Origin: Chryseobacterium balustinum
GTDB taxonomy: Bacteria > Bacteroidota > Bacteroidia > Flavobacteriales > Weeksellaceae
Assembly: GCF_900168205.1 (NCBI RefSeq)
Contig: NZ_FUZE01000001.1
Location: forward strand, 682,001 to 746,000
Length of the DNA stretch: 64,000 bases
Direction: 5' to 3'
Numbering within the stretch: the stretch's first letter is position 1; each line of letters begins with the position of its first letter. Position numbers and translations under genes: made by a program. The notes below the pieces were generated by a model. That model searched no databases. It saw nothing but the letters and a program-made list of their open reading frames with translations, and was not told where the DNA came from. Positions 24,597-32,196 of the stretch are shown here, in pieces.

Positions 24597-26480
24597 TTAT
24601 TCCGGGGTTTCTTCATCATCGTCTTCATCTGTTGATGAGGTTTCCCAATCTCTATTTTCAAAATTTAAATTATCATAAGCCAACAAATCCTCCTCTCGCT
24701 GGAGGATTTCTTTTGTAGTAAAAAGACGGATGTCTTCATCGTCTTTTGATTTTGCCAGTTTTCGGATCGATGCTTTATCGATTGCCATAAATCTCTGCCC
24801 AAGACGGCGTGCTGCATACTTTCGCATTCCGGTTTCCTGTAAAACATCAACGGCCATGTCAACTGCGGTACCTAAAGTTTCGCGGTAAATATTATCAATT
24901 CCGTTGTCTAAATAAGCATACGCATCGATCCTGTTTTTGGCGCGGACAAATATTTTTACATCAGGATATTGCTCACGAACCAATTCTGCAACAAATCGAT
25001 TATCGTCGGGATCGTCAAGGCATAAAACTAGGATTTCTGCCTCTTCAATTCCTGCTGCTCTCAAAACGGGAATTCTTGTCGCATCTCCGTAATAAACTTT
25101 AAAACCATAACTTCTCAATAATTTTACCCTGTCAGAATCTCTGTCGAGAACGGTTGCCGATATTTTATTGGCTTTCAGAAGTCTTCCTACAGTGCTTCCA
25201 AAATGACCAAAACCTACAATGATAATTTTTTTCTGTGAAATATTGTTGTCGAGAATATCGAAAGCTGACTTTGCTTCCGGAACCTCTTTGATGAATTTTG
25301 GAGTAATCAGTCTGTCATTAATGATTAAAAGAATAGGGGTAATGCACATTGTGATTGCAGTGACCGCCATCATTTGCGCATTCATTTTTGCATCAAAAAG
25401 ATAAAGATCGGAGGCGTAATTTATTAATACAAAAGCAAATTCTCCAACCTGAGAAAGTGCAAAAGCATAGAATAGACTTTGCGGAGTATCAATTTTAAAG
25501 AATTTTCCAATTGCAAAAAGTACAAAGAATTTCACCGCTAAAACTACAAGAACTGTACTAAAAATGAAAACAGGATCCTGAGCAATCACATTAAAATTCA
25601 TTGTAGAGCCAACACTTACAAAAAACACGGCGAGAAGAAGGCCTTTGAATGGATCGATATGGGCTTCCAATTCGTGGCGGAATTCACTATTTGCCAACAT
25701 TACGCCTGCTAAAAATGCTCCTAAAGCCGGAGACAATCCAATCGCAACCATTAATTCTGAAACTCCTATCACCAAAAATAGGGAAGAAGCGGTTAATAAT
25801 TCCGACATTCCTGCTTTTGAAACGTATCTTAAAAAGGGTACAAAAACATATCGTCCCAATAAAATTAAAATAACAACTCCGAAAATTACGGTTCCAGCCT
25901 GAAGCCATTCCGGAAGTTTCTGAATTAAGATCTGAACTTCATTATCATGATGCCGCGCTTTATAATTGGCAATGATTGGTAAAATCGCCAAAATAGGGAT
26001 GACAGCAATATCCTGAAATAAAAGTGTAGAAAAAGAGGCTTCGCCGGCTGTGGTTTTAAGATTGTTTTTTTCCTGTAAAGTCTGTAATACAATTGCGGTG
26101 GACGATAGTGCAAAACACATAGCAATGGTAATGGCTCTGTCGACTTTCCAGCCAGCCAAAAAAAAGATCAGGAAAAGTATTGAAATGGTAAGAGCCATCT
26201 GCGTAAGACCGAGCCCAACGATTTTCTTCCGCATTTCCCAGAATTTCCTGGGTTCCAATTCTAATCCTACCAAAAAAAGAAGCATGATAACTCCAAATTC
26301 ACTGGCGTGCATAATGTTGTCTACATCATGTCCTGTAAGTCTTAAAACATACGGCCCGATGATAATTCCACCTAAAATATAACCAATCACCGAGCTTAAC
26401 CCTAGCTTTCTTGCGAGCGGAACCATGATAATGGCAACGCCCAAAAAGAGTAAGGTGTTCATCGCTAAGCTAGATTCCAT
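24597..26480 (-). CDS. Monovalent cation:proton antiporter-2 (KefB/KefC-like)
   Basis: A 627-residue transporter. About twelve membrane helices occupy residues 5-385, with the CPA2 signatures LLFLVGLELEPRKFW, SSTAIVLQTL and SPALGAFLAGVML. A cytosolic TrkA-N/RCK domain follows, with the nucleotide-binding motif IIIVGFGHFGSTVGRLL (about 418) and an acidic C-terminal tail. KefB/KefC proteins let K+ out in exchange for protons when electrophiles are sensed. The gene begins one base after the stop of a KefF-like flavoprotein gene, the usual partner. Whether it responds to glutathione adducts, as in E. coli, is unknown here. Confidence 0.93.
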   Translation of the reverse strand: MESSLAMNTLLFLGVAIIMVPLARKLGLSSVIGYILGGIIIGPYVLRLTGHDVDNIMHASEFGVIMLLFLVGLELEPRKFWEMRKKIVGLGLTQMALTISILFLIFFLAGWKVDRAITIAMCFALSSTAIVLQTLQEKNNLKTTAGEASFSTLLFQDIAVIPILAILPIIANYKARHHDNEVQILIQKLPEWLQAGTVIFGVVILILLGRYVFVPFLRYVSKAGMSELLTASSLFLVIGVSELMVAIGLSPALGAFLAGVMLANSEFRHELEAHIDPFKGLLLAVFFVSVGSTMNFNVIAQDPVFIFSTVLVVLAVKFFVLFAIGKFFKIDTPQSLFYAFALSQVGEFAFVLINYASDLYLFDAKMNAQMMAVTAITMCITPILLIINDRLITPKFIKEVPEAKSAFDILDNNISQKKIIIVGFGHFGSTVGRLLKANKISATVLDRDSDRVKLLRSYGFKVYYGDATRIPVLRAAGIEEAEILVLCLDDPDDNRFVAELVREQYPDVKIFVRAKNRIDAYAYLDNGIDNIYRETLGTAVDMAVDVLQETGMRKYAARRLGQRFMAIDKASIRKLAKSKDDEDIRLFTTKEILQREEDLLAYDNLNFENRDWETSSTDEDDDEETPE

Positions 26481-26481
26481 A

Positions 26482-27003
26482 TTATTGATTTAAGGTTTCT
26501 ACAAATTTCTTTTTCTGTAAAATGATTTCTTTTTTTGACAGTTTATTGGCTTCGTAAACGATGGTAATGTCTTTGATATTGGCATTAAAAACGCTTAGAG
26601 AAACAATCAGTCCGCTAATCAATTCGTCGATGGTATATTTGTAAGTTCCTTCTTTTGAAAAAGATCTTTCTTTTCCGCCGGTGGTTACAACGATATACAC
26701 TTCTTTGTTTTCCAGAGGATTATTTTCGCCTTCTTTAATCCAGTTTCTGTCGAATACTTCGTCAATCCACAATTTTAGTAAAGGAGGAATTCCGAACCAA
26801 ATAATAGGAAACTGAAAAATAAAACGGTCATATTGCTGAAGCCTTTTCCGTTCTCTGAAAGCTGCAATATGAAAATCGGGATATTCTTCGTACAAATCAC
26901 GAAGAGTAAAATGCTGATGCCGAACATAGAAATTGATTAACTCTACATTTGAGTTTGAATGTTCCAGATAAGGATGGGCAAAAACCACCAGCGTTTTTTT
27001 CAT
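26482..27003 (-). CDS. NAD(P)H-dependent oxidoreductase, KefF/KefG-like
   Basis: A 173-residue flavodoxin-fold protein. LVVFAHPYLEHSNSNVELI is the FMN phosphate loop. YDRFIFQFPIIWFGIPPLLK is the typical central segment of the NQO1/MdaB/KefF family, and VVTTGGKERSFSKEGTYKYT follows. These proteins reduce quinones and, as KefF or KefG, bind and activate the K+ efflux antiporter. The stop codon is immediately followed by the antiporter gene, which strongly supports that role. It should act at the inner face of the membrane. Confidence 0.88.
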   Translation of the reverse strand: MKKTLVVFAHPYLEHSNSNVELINFYVRHQHFTLRDLYEEYPDFHIAAFRERKRLQQYDRFIFQFPIIWFGIPPLLKLWIDEVFDRNWIKEGENNPLENKEVYIVVTTGGKERSFSKEGTYKYTIDELISGLIVSLSVFNANIKDITIVYEANKLSKKEIILQKKKFVETLNQ

Positions 27004-27209
27004 AGACCCCGTTTTCAGTAAAAATAATGAAAATTGAGTGAAATATGAATAATTATAATAAGTTTAATTAAATTTTAATTGAGAAAAAGAGAATTAAAGA
27101 TTAGAATTAAAAATTATTTTCCGTGGGTAAGCTTAATTACTTTTCCTTCTTGGGAGCTGATAATGATAAGAAAAGTTTCATGTGACGGAAGTTTCATACT
27201 TTATTTTTT

Positions 27210-28013
27210 TTACCATCCACCAGAAGCTCCGCCACCGCCAAAACTTCCGCCACCGCCGAATCCTCCAAAACCGCCACCGCCACGAGAACTTCCGCCACCG
27301 AATCCGCCTCCAAAACTTCCCGGGAAAGGGAATGGGAAAAATCCGCCTGGATAATTTCTTCGTCCTCTTCGACTTATAGTAATGTCGCCATCATCATCGT
27401 TTCCACCACCTCGATTTCCGAAAAAGATAGCGAGGATAATGAAAATAACGAAAGCAATAACGAGTAGCTTTGTAACACTTATGTCTCCAGATTTATTCTT
27501 GTTAGCAATCGGTTTAAATTTTCCCTGAACCGCTTCCATGATGGCATTGGTTCCCCCATTAATGCCTTCGTACCATTTTCCCTGTCTGAAATTGGGAGTA
27601 ACGATATAATCTAAAATTTGTCCGGCAACTGAGGCTGTTAAATACTGCTCAACTGCTCTTCCTTGCTGAATCGACATCGTTCTGTCATCTTTAGCAATCA
27701 GAAAAACAACTCCGTTGTCTACATCTTTTTGGCCGATTCCCCATTTTTCCCCAAACATCGTTGCCAAATAATTAACATCTTCACCTTTTGTGGATGGAAT
27801 GATAATAATTTCAATCTGCGTTGAGGTAGAATCTGCGAATTTGATGAGTTTATTATTCAGTTCATTTTTTTCCTGCGCTGTAAGTAAATTTGCCTCGTCA
27901 TAAACAGGGTATAAAACTGCAGGTTTTTCAGGAATAGTGTACTGTGCTGATAAAAAACCATAACAGCAAATGAAAATGAGTGTAAAAACTATTTTAAGAG
28001 AATGTAATCTCAT
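27210..28013 (-). CDS. TPM domain protein with Gly-rich tail (exported)
   Basis: A 267-residue protein. The signal peptide ends near GFLSAQYT, and a TPM domain (about 30-160) follows with VLYPVYDEANLLTAQEKNEL, then IIIPSTKGEDVNYLATMFGEKWGIG and FLIAKDDRTMSI. A membrane helix (about 185-205) comes next, and the extreme C-terminus is made of Gly, Ser and Phe repeats ending GGGGASGGW. TPM proteins are linked to photosystem II repair in plants. In bacteria they travel with LemA and their role is open. It overlaps the preceding cytoplasmic TPM gene by 20 bp and is the third gene of the lemA operon. Confidence 0.88.
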   Translation of the reverse strand: MRLHSLKIVFTLIFICCYGFLSAQYTIPEKPAVLYPVYDEANLLTAQEKNELNNKLIKFADSTSTQIEIIIIPSTKGEDVNYLATMFGEKWGIGQKDVDNGVVFLIAKDDRTMSIQQGRAVEQYLTASVAGQILDYIVTPNFRQGKWYEGINGGTNAIMEAVQGKFKPIANKNKSGDISVTKLLVIAFVIFIILAIFFGNRGGGNDDDGDITISRRGRRNYPGGFFPFPFPGSFGGGFGGGSSRGGGGFGGFGGGGSFGGGGASGGW

Positions 28014-28422
28014 TGGGTAATTCGTTGTGATTTTCTCCTTTTATTGGAAAATGTTTTTTTAATTCTAAACCGGTTTCCAGAATTCCACTTTTTAAAGCCT
28101 GATAAAAATGACCTTTTGCAAACTCTGACGTAATATAATCATGCAGATAATCCCAATAAGACTGATGTACTTTTTCGTGGATTCCTGTATCACCGATAAT
28201 CGTTAAGTATTTTTTCTCAAAATTAACATGAAAAAGCACCGCATTTTTTTCTACAGTTTTATCTTTACACAATTCTTTAAATACCTCGAAAGCAGTTGCC
28301 GCAATCTGATTATTTGATGTAGAATCAATGTGTACACGAATTTCTCCGGTAGAATGCTGCTCTGCCGATTGGATGGCTTCTACAAGAGAAGTAATCTGCT
28401 TATCTGTTAAAAAACGATTCAT
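27994..28422 (-). CDS. TPM domain protein (cytoplasmic)
   Basis: A 142-residue TPM-domain protein without signal peptide. FLTDKQITSLVEAIQSAEQH, then TGEIRVHIDS, VLFHVNFEKKYLTIIGDTGI and YLHDYITSEFAKGHF match the TPM fold. It starts on the last base of the LemA stop codon (TAATG) and overlaps the next TPM gene by 20 bp, so the three genes are translationally coupled. The pairing of one exported and one cytoplasmic TPM protein with LemA is a common Bacteroidota arrangement. The biochemical role is unknown. Confidence 0.87.
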   Translation of the reverse strand: MNRFLTDKQITSLVEAIQSAEQHSTGEIRVHIDSTSNNQIAATAFEVFKELCKDKTVEKNAVLFHVNFEKKYLTIIGDTGIHEKVHQSYWDYLHDYITSEFAKGHFYQALKSGILETGLELKKHFPIKGENHNELPNEITFS

Positions 28423-29030
28423 TATTCTGTAAATACGCTTGGTGCATTTTCAGTTCCGGTTTGTGCTTTAAATAAAGGTTTTTCTTTGAAATTGGTAAAG
28501 TTTGCCAAAATATTATTAGGGAACTGTTTAATCGAAATATTATAATCTCTCGCAGCATCGTTGTAATATACTGTTTCTGTTCTGATGCTGTTTTCTATGG
28601 CAATATATTCTCTTTGGAAATTGATGTATTGCTGATCTGCTTTCAGATTCGGGTAAGATTCTACCACGGCCATTAATCGGCTCAATGCTCCGGAAAGTTC
28701 ACCTTGTGCAGCCTGGAATTTCGCCATATCTTCTTCCGTTAAATTAGTAGGGTTGATATTAATAGAAGTTGCTTTTGAACGAGCTTCGACAACTCTCGTT
28801 AATGTTTCCTGTTCAAATTTTGAATATGATTTTACCGTTCTTTCCAAATTAGGAATTAAGTTGGCTCTTTTCTGATATACCGTTTGTACATTAGACCATT
28901 TTGCATCAACTTTTTGTTCCTGTGCTACAAAATTGTTGTAACCGTTTTTTCCCCAGAAAAAAAGTACTCCAACGATAATAAGAAGAGCAATGCCGATGGT
29001 TCCGGCGCTCAGACAGCCTTTATTTTTCAT
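28422..29030 (-). CDS. LemA family protein
   Basis: A 202-residue protein with one N-terminal membrane helix (about 8-26) and a long alpha-helical domain. The family signature is clear: NNFVAQEQKVDAKWSNVQTV, QKRANLIPNLERTVKSY, LSRLMAVVESYPNLKADQQY and EIAVENSIR-type helix residues (here IAIENSIRTETVYYN). It ends with YNISIKQFPNNILANF. LemA proteins sit in the membrane with the helical bundle outside the cytoplasm; the function is not defined. It is the first gene of the lemA-TPM-TPM operon and divergent from folA. Confidence 0.93.
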   Translation of the reverse strand: MKNKGCLSAGTIGIALLIIVGVLFFWGKNGYNNFVAQEQKVDAKWSNVQTVYQKRANLIPNLERTVKSYSKFEQETLTRVVEARSKATSININPTNLTEEDMAKFQAAQGELSGALSRLMAVVESYPNLKADQQYINFQREYIAIENSIRTETVYYNDAARDYNISIKQFPNNILANFTNFKEKPLFKAQTGTENAPSVFTE

Positions 29031-29064
29031 ATGTGAATTTTTAATGTTTTAAATAGTCATATGC

Positions 29065-29113
29065 AATCGCCCATCTTTATGAATGTATTTTTGAAAATTT
29101 TGAAATGGCGATT
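29065..29113. promoter_or_regulatory. Inverted repeat between lemA and folA
   Basis: AATCGCCCAT (29065-29074) is mirrored by ATGGCGATT (29105-29113) with one base missing. The arms are GC-rich against an AT-rich background and lie in the divergent control region. They could be an operator or a DNA hairpin; I cannot tell which. Confidence 0.35.
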
Positions 29114-29169
29114 TCCTAGTTTTAATTTTTAATTATTTTTTGTGCTAACCAAATATACAAATTAAGTGC

Positions 29170-29177
29170 TAATTTTG
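29170..29177 (+). promoter_or_regulatory. -7 box of folA
   Basis: TAATTTTG matches TAnnTTTG and lies 15 bp before the folA ATG. Confidence 0.5.
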
Positions 29178-29192
29178 CAGAAAATTTATTGA

Positions 29193-29684
29193 ATGACAAC
29201 AATTGTGGTGGCAATGGGAGAGAAAAACGAGATTGGTTCTGGTAATCAGTTATTGTGGCACCTTCCGAAAGATCTAAAACATTTTAAAGACTTAACTTCG
29301 GGACACCCGATCATCATGGGGAGAAAAACCTATGAAAGCATAGGGAAAGCGCTTCCCAACCGTACCAATATTGTTGTTTCAAGAAAGAAAAACTGGTTTC
29401 AGGAAGGGGTTTTAATTGTTGGAAGCCTTAAAGAAGCTGTAAAATTTGCAAAGAAAATTGATGAGAACATCTTCATCATCGGAGGCGGAAATGTTTACGA
29501 ACAAACCATGGAAATTGCAGACCGTCTTGAAGTAACTTTGGTAAAAGCAACTTTGGAAGCCGATACCTATTTCCCAAAAATCAACGAAAAGATTTGGAAA
29601 AAAACTGGAGAAATCTGTCATGAAAAAGACGAAAAAAATCAATACGATTTCTGCTTTCAGACGTATGAAAAGGTTAATGGTTAA
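29193..29684 (+). CDS. folA: Dihydrofolate reductase
   Basis: A 163-residue enzyme of normal length. The motifs are standard: VVAMGEKNEIGSGNQLLWHLPKDLKHFK (N-terminal strand, Met20-type loop and the substrate-binding acidic residue), HPIIMGRKTYESIG, LPNRTNIVVSRKKN and IFIIGGGNVYEQTM. It reduces dihydrofolate to tetrahydrofolate with NADPH, for thymidylate and purine synthesis. It is the target of trimethoprim; the binding residues look typical. The last residues and stop codon (KVNG, then TAA) lie inside the left arm of an intergenic palindromic repeat. Confidence 0.96.
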   Translation: MTTIVVAMGEKNEIGSGNQLLWHLPKDLKHFKDLTSGHPIIMGRKTYESIGKALPNRTNIVVSRKKNWFQEGVLIVGSLKEAVKFAKKIDENIFIIGGGNVYEQTMEIADRLEVTLVKATLEADTYFPKINEKIWKKTGEICHEKDEKNQYDFCFQTYEKVNG

Positions 29685-29761
29685 TAGTTGTAGGTTGATA
29701 GATTTTTAATGTGTGGAAATTTAATTAGAAACCGTCCTCTATCAACTAAAAACTAACAACC
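29672..29761. repeat. Palindromic element overlapping the folA stop codon
   Basis: The left arm GGTTAATGGTTAATAGTTG plus TAGGTTGATAG (29672-29701) is mirrored, with mismatches, by the right arm ATCAACTAAAAACTAACAACC (29741-29761). The left arm encodes the last codons and stop of folA. A related sequence lies at 48977-49020. Confidence 0.5.
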
Positions 29762-29769
29762 AAATTTCC

Positions 29770-29777
29770 TATCTTTG
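29770..29777 (+). promoter_or_regulatory. -7 box of the TPR membrane protein gene
   Basis: TATCTTTG matches TAnnTTTG and lies 18 bp before the ATG at 29796. Confidence 0.5.
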
Positions 29778-29795
29778 CACTTCTAAAATTTAATA

Positions 29796-30362
29796 ATGAA
29801 TAAGTACATAAAAGTCATAGTTGCAGCACTTCTGATTATCGGAGGTCTTTATATGATGTTTTTCACAAGGAATTTAGGCTGGGGAATTGTGATTTTCCTT
29901 TTGGCTGCATTGCCAATTTTCTTATTTTTTAAGAACGAAAATATCCTTTTAGCTTTTTGGCAGTTGAGAAAACAAGACATGATCAAAGCTTCAAAATTTT
30001 TAAATAATATTAAAGATTATAAAACTGAACTTCATAAAAACCAATACGGATATTACCATTATTTACAAGGTTTAGTTTTGGCTCAGGAACATCCTACACA
30101 AGTAGAGCCTTTGATGAAAAAAGCTTTGGATTATGGTTTGAATATGAAACATGACCGTGCGATGGCAACGCTTAATTTGGCAGCCGGAGCGATTTCTAAA
30201 GGAAGAAGACAGGAAGGGCAAAAACTTTTGGAAGAAGCAAAAAGATTAGACTCTGCAGGGATGATGGCTGATCAGATCAAAATGCTGAAAGACCAGTTGA
30301 AAATGCCAACCATGCAAAAGCATATGCACAATCCTAATATGAGAAATAGAGGGAAGTTTTAA
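29796..30362 (+). CDS. Membrane protein with TPR-like C-terminal helices
   Basis: A 188-residue protein. Two membrane helices lie at the N-terminus (about 5-24 and 28-47), with the short loop FFTRNLGWG between them. The rest is helical and cytoplasmic or periplasmic. YYHYLQGLVLAQEHPTQVEP and DRAMATLNLAAGAISKGR look like tetratricopeptide-type helix pairs. The C-terminus is basic and Met/Asn-rich. I know similar proteins in Flavobacteriia only as uncharacterised. The gene is single, with its own -7 box and a bidirectional terminator. Confidence 0.7.
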   Translation: MNKYIKVIVAALLIIGGLYMMFFTRNLGWGIVIFLLAALPIFLFFKNENILLAFWQLRKQDMIKASKFLNNIKDYKTELHKNQYGYYHYLQGLVLAQEHPTQVEPLMKKALDYGLNMKHDRAMATLNLAAGAISKGRRQEGQKLLEEAKRLDSAGMMADQIKMLKDQLKMPTMQKHMHNPNMRNRGKF

Positions 30363-30380
30363 TAACATATAAAATAATAA

Positions 30381-30412
30381 AAAATGCACTAATTGATTTT
30401 AGTGCATTTTTT
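30381..30412. terminator. Bidirectional terminator
   Basis: AAAAATGCACTA (30381-30392) pairs with TAGTGCATTTTT (30401-30412) around ATTGATTT. It lies between the TPR protein gene and the disrupted lipoprotein gene on the other strand. Confidence 0.85.
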
Positions 30413-30534
30413 ATTTTTTGGACGGAGGTGGAGGAGGAGGTTCTGGCGTTTCAAAGAATTTATCATTGGGATAAAGTCTTTTTCTAATTAAAGAGAGTTT
30501 ATCCAATTTCGTGAACTTATCATCTAAACCGTCA
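30412..30534 (-). pseudogene. Detached 3' end of the lipoprotein gene at 30535
   Basis: Past the stop codon at 30535 the minus strand still reads as protein, but in shifted frame. Removing one base from the A6 run at about 30554-30560 gives QRQYFNDDGLDDKFTKLDK and then LSLIRK. Adding one base back near the A4 run at about 30479-30484 gives RLYPNDKFFETPEPPPPPPS and a stop at 30412. The two shifts cancel, so both ends lie in the original frame. Codon usage and the proline tail look like real coding sequence. This is either two homopolymer sequencing errors or a decaying gene. Confidence 0.55.
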
Positions 30535-30945
30535 TCATTGAAATATTGTCTTTGATTTTTTATTAGGATAATAAACTGTTACCAAGGATGAACCATATTT
30601 CCGTTTAGCTTTATTTTCGTTTTTTAAATATTTAAAATAATTTTCAAAAGAAAAAGAATTGTTGGGTTTAAAAGGATAAATGATTTTGGGCAAAGTTTGT
30701 TGCTTCTTTTCAAATGAGCTTATTTCGGAATGGGTTTCTAAATATAAGGTGTCATTTTCTTTTAAGAAATTATATCTTTCAGATGCAGCAAACATACATG
30801 CTGAAAGATTAACATAAACCTCCAAGGTATCTCCATTTTCCATTTTTTCTGAAAATTGATAGAGATCTTTTTCAAGATCAAATTTACTTTCATTGTTACA
30901 AGAAAATAATATGAATAAAGCGAATAGGAAGAGTGCTTTTTTCAC
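30535..30945 (-). CDS. Small lipoprotein, probably truncated by a frameshift
   Basis: The uninterrupted frame gives 136 residues. The lipobox LFSC (Cys16) makes it a lipoprotein. The body has a strand-rich pattern (KMENGDTLEVYVNLSACMF, DTLYLETHSEI) and no recognised domain. The frame ends at KSKTIFQ, but the following sequence encodes a convincing continuation to 30412 if two compensating single-base shifts in A runs are allowed. The intact product would be about 177 residues and end in a run of prolines. The gene follows the TRIC gene by 5 bp, so the two may share a transcript. Function unknown. Confidence 0.6.
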   Translation of the reverse strand: MKKALFLFALFILFSCNNESKFDLEKDLYQFSEKMENGDTLEVYVNLSACMFAASERYNFLKENDTLYLETHSEISSFEKKQQTLPKIIYPFKPNNSFSFENYFKYLKNENKAKRKYGSSLVTVYYPNKKSKTIFQ

Positions 30946-30950
30946 AAAGT

Positions 30951-31583
30951 TTACATCTCAGAATTATTCTCATAGCCATAAAATTTAGGCATTTGCCAAT
31001 GGTATTTTACAGCCAATGTTCTAATGGCAACAATCAATAAAATAGTGAAAATTTGGATAATTGTATAAGACAGACTCGTAAAAGTGGTCAATAGCAAAAA
31101 TATCGCTCCACCAATAATACAGGCGCTTGCATAAATTTCTTTTCTGAAAATTAAAGGAATTCGATTGAGTAAAATATCCCGGATAATTCCGCCGAAACAG
31201 CCGGTGATGGTTCCAAGTCCGATGCAAATTAAAGGATGGATGTCTGCGTTTAATCCTTTCTGGACACCGATGATGGTAAATAATCCCAGTCCGAAACTAT
31301 CGAAAATAAATAAAGTTACTTTAAAATTTTTCTCAATAGATTTAAATATCATCGAAAAAATGCAGGTTACCAAAATCACTCCACACAGCAGGAGATCGTG
31401 CATCCAAAAGACAGGAATGTCGAGCAATAAATCTCTCACCGTTCCACCACCAACTGAAGTAACGAAGGCAATAATCAAAACTCCGAACGGATCTAATCTT
31501 TTCTGCATTGCTGCAAAACTTCCCGACATCGAAAATGATATCGTACCGAGAATTTCTATTGCAAAATTGATTTGTTCGTGCAT
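30951..31583 (-). CDS. TRIC-type cation channel family protein (UPF0126)
   Basis: A 210-residue membrane protein with about seven helices. Two internally repeated motifs, GGGTVRDLLLDIPVFW and GCFGGIIRDILLNRIPLIF, are the hallmark of the UPF0126/TRIC family (a G-G-x-x-R-D motif in each half). Prokaryotic TRIC homologues are trimeric channels for monovalent cations such as K+. The N-terminus (ILGTISFSMSGSFAAMQKRLDPFG) also matches. It sits between coaD and a small lipoprotein gene, reading in the same direction. Confidence 0.9.
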   Translation of the reverse strand: MHEQINFAIEILGTISFSMSGSFAAMQKRLDPFGVLIIAFVTSVGGGTVRDLLLDIPVFWMHDLLLCGVILVTCIFSMIFKSIEKNFKVTLFIFDSFGLGLFTIIGVQKGLNADIHPLICIGLGTITGCFGGIIRDILLNRIPLIFRKEIYASACIIGGAIFLLLTTFTSLSYTIIQIFTILLIVAIRTLAVKYHWQMPKFYGYENNSEM

Positions 31584-31601
31584 CTTTGATAAATGATTTT
31601 C

Positions 31602-31660
31602 GATAAATGATAAAAGATTGAATGTCTGAAATCATTAATCTCTTATCATCTATCATTTAT
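31602..31660. repeat. Palindromic AT-rich element overlapping the coaD stop
   Basis: GATAAATGATAAAAGATTG (from 31602) is mirrored by CATTAATCTCTTATCATC and TATCATTTAT (31633-31660), with a few mismatches. The right arm contains the coaD stop codon (31657-31659). The word GATAAATGAT also occurs once more just to the left (31588). Confidence 0.5.
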
Positions 31661-32121
31661 TTCTCAACTCTTACCGCTTCAGGAACCAAAAGTTCATATT
31701 CGCCACCGTGATTGATGATTTCTCTTACGATGCTGCTGCTGATGAATGATTTTCCAGAGGAAGTCAAGAGGAAAACAGTTTCCAGTTTTTTGTGGGCTAA
31801 CGTGCGATTGGTATGAGCAATTGCTTTTTCAAATTCGAAATCGGCAGGATTTCTTAAGCCTCTTAAAATAAATTGAGCATTTTTTTCAAAACAATAATCA
31901 ACGGTTAAGCCTTCAAAATAATCAACTTCTACATTAGGAAATTCTGCGACCGAATTTTGTATGAATTCCATTCTTTTTTCAATGGGAAACATATATTTTT
32001 TTTGAGAATTTTGACCAATGGCAATAATTACTTTGTCGAAAAGCGCCGCTGCTCTTTCGATAATATCATAATGTCCTAAAGTAATCGGGTCAAAAGAACC
32101 CGGAAAAACAGCAATTTTCAT
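31657..32121 (-). CDS. coaD: Phosphopantetheine adenylyltransferase
   Basis: A 154-residue enzyme. MKIAVFPGSFDPITLGHYDI is the N-terminal T/HxGH-type nucleotidyltransferase motif. Further signatures are DKVIIAIGQNSQKKYMF, FILRGLRNPADFEFE and the end of the active site FLTSSGKSFISSSIVREI. It makes dephospho-CoA, the fourth step of coenzyme A synthesis. The frame also opens at a TTG at 32127, but the ATG at 32121 gives the usual CoaD N-terminus. It reads in the same direction as ddl upstream, with a palindromic spacer between them. Confidence 0.96.
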   Translation of the reverse strand: MKIAVFPGSFDPITLGHYDIIERAAALFDKVIIAIGQNSQKKYMFPIEKRMEFIQNSVAEFPNVEVDYFEGLTVDYCFEKNAQFILRGLRNPADFEFEKAIAHTNRTLAHKKLETVFLLTSSGKSFISSSIVREIINHGGEYELLVPEAVRVEK

Positions 32122-32127
32122 GCGCAA

Positions 32128-32196
32128 ATAAAGTTATAAGTTATGGGTTATCAATTATGAGTTGTTTTTACTCTAATCTCTAACTTCTAATATCTA
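32128..32196. repeat. Palindromic AT-rich element overlapping the ddl stop
   Basis: Repeated words (GTTATAAGTTATGGGTTAT, then AATTATGAGT) on the left are mirrored imperfectly by ACTCTAATCTCTAACTTC and TAATATCTAG on the right. The right arm includes the last codons and the TAG stop of ddl (32194-32196). Confidence 0.45.

Noticed and set aside
27114-27197. A 27-codon ORF (starting MKLPSHETFLIIISS) just behind the TPM operon.
   Set aside because: Its position 12 bp after a stop is suggestive, but the ORF is very short, has no coupling and no recognisable pattern. I could not support it as a gene.
27210-27360. Plus-strand Pro-rich reading frames opposite the TPM gene tail.
   Set aside because: They are the antisense of the Gly/Ser-rich C-terminus and have no start context or family match.
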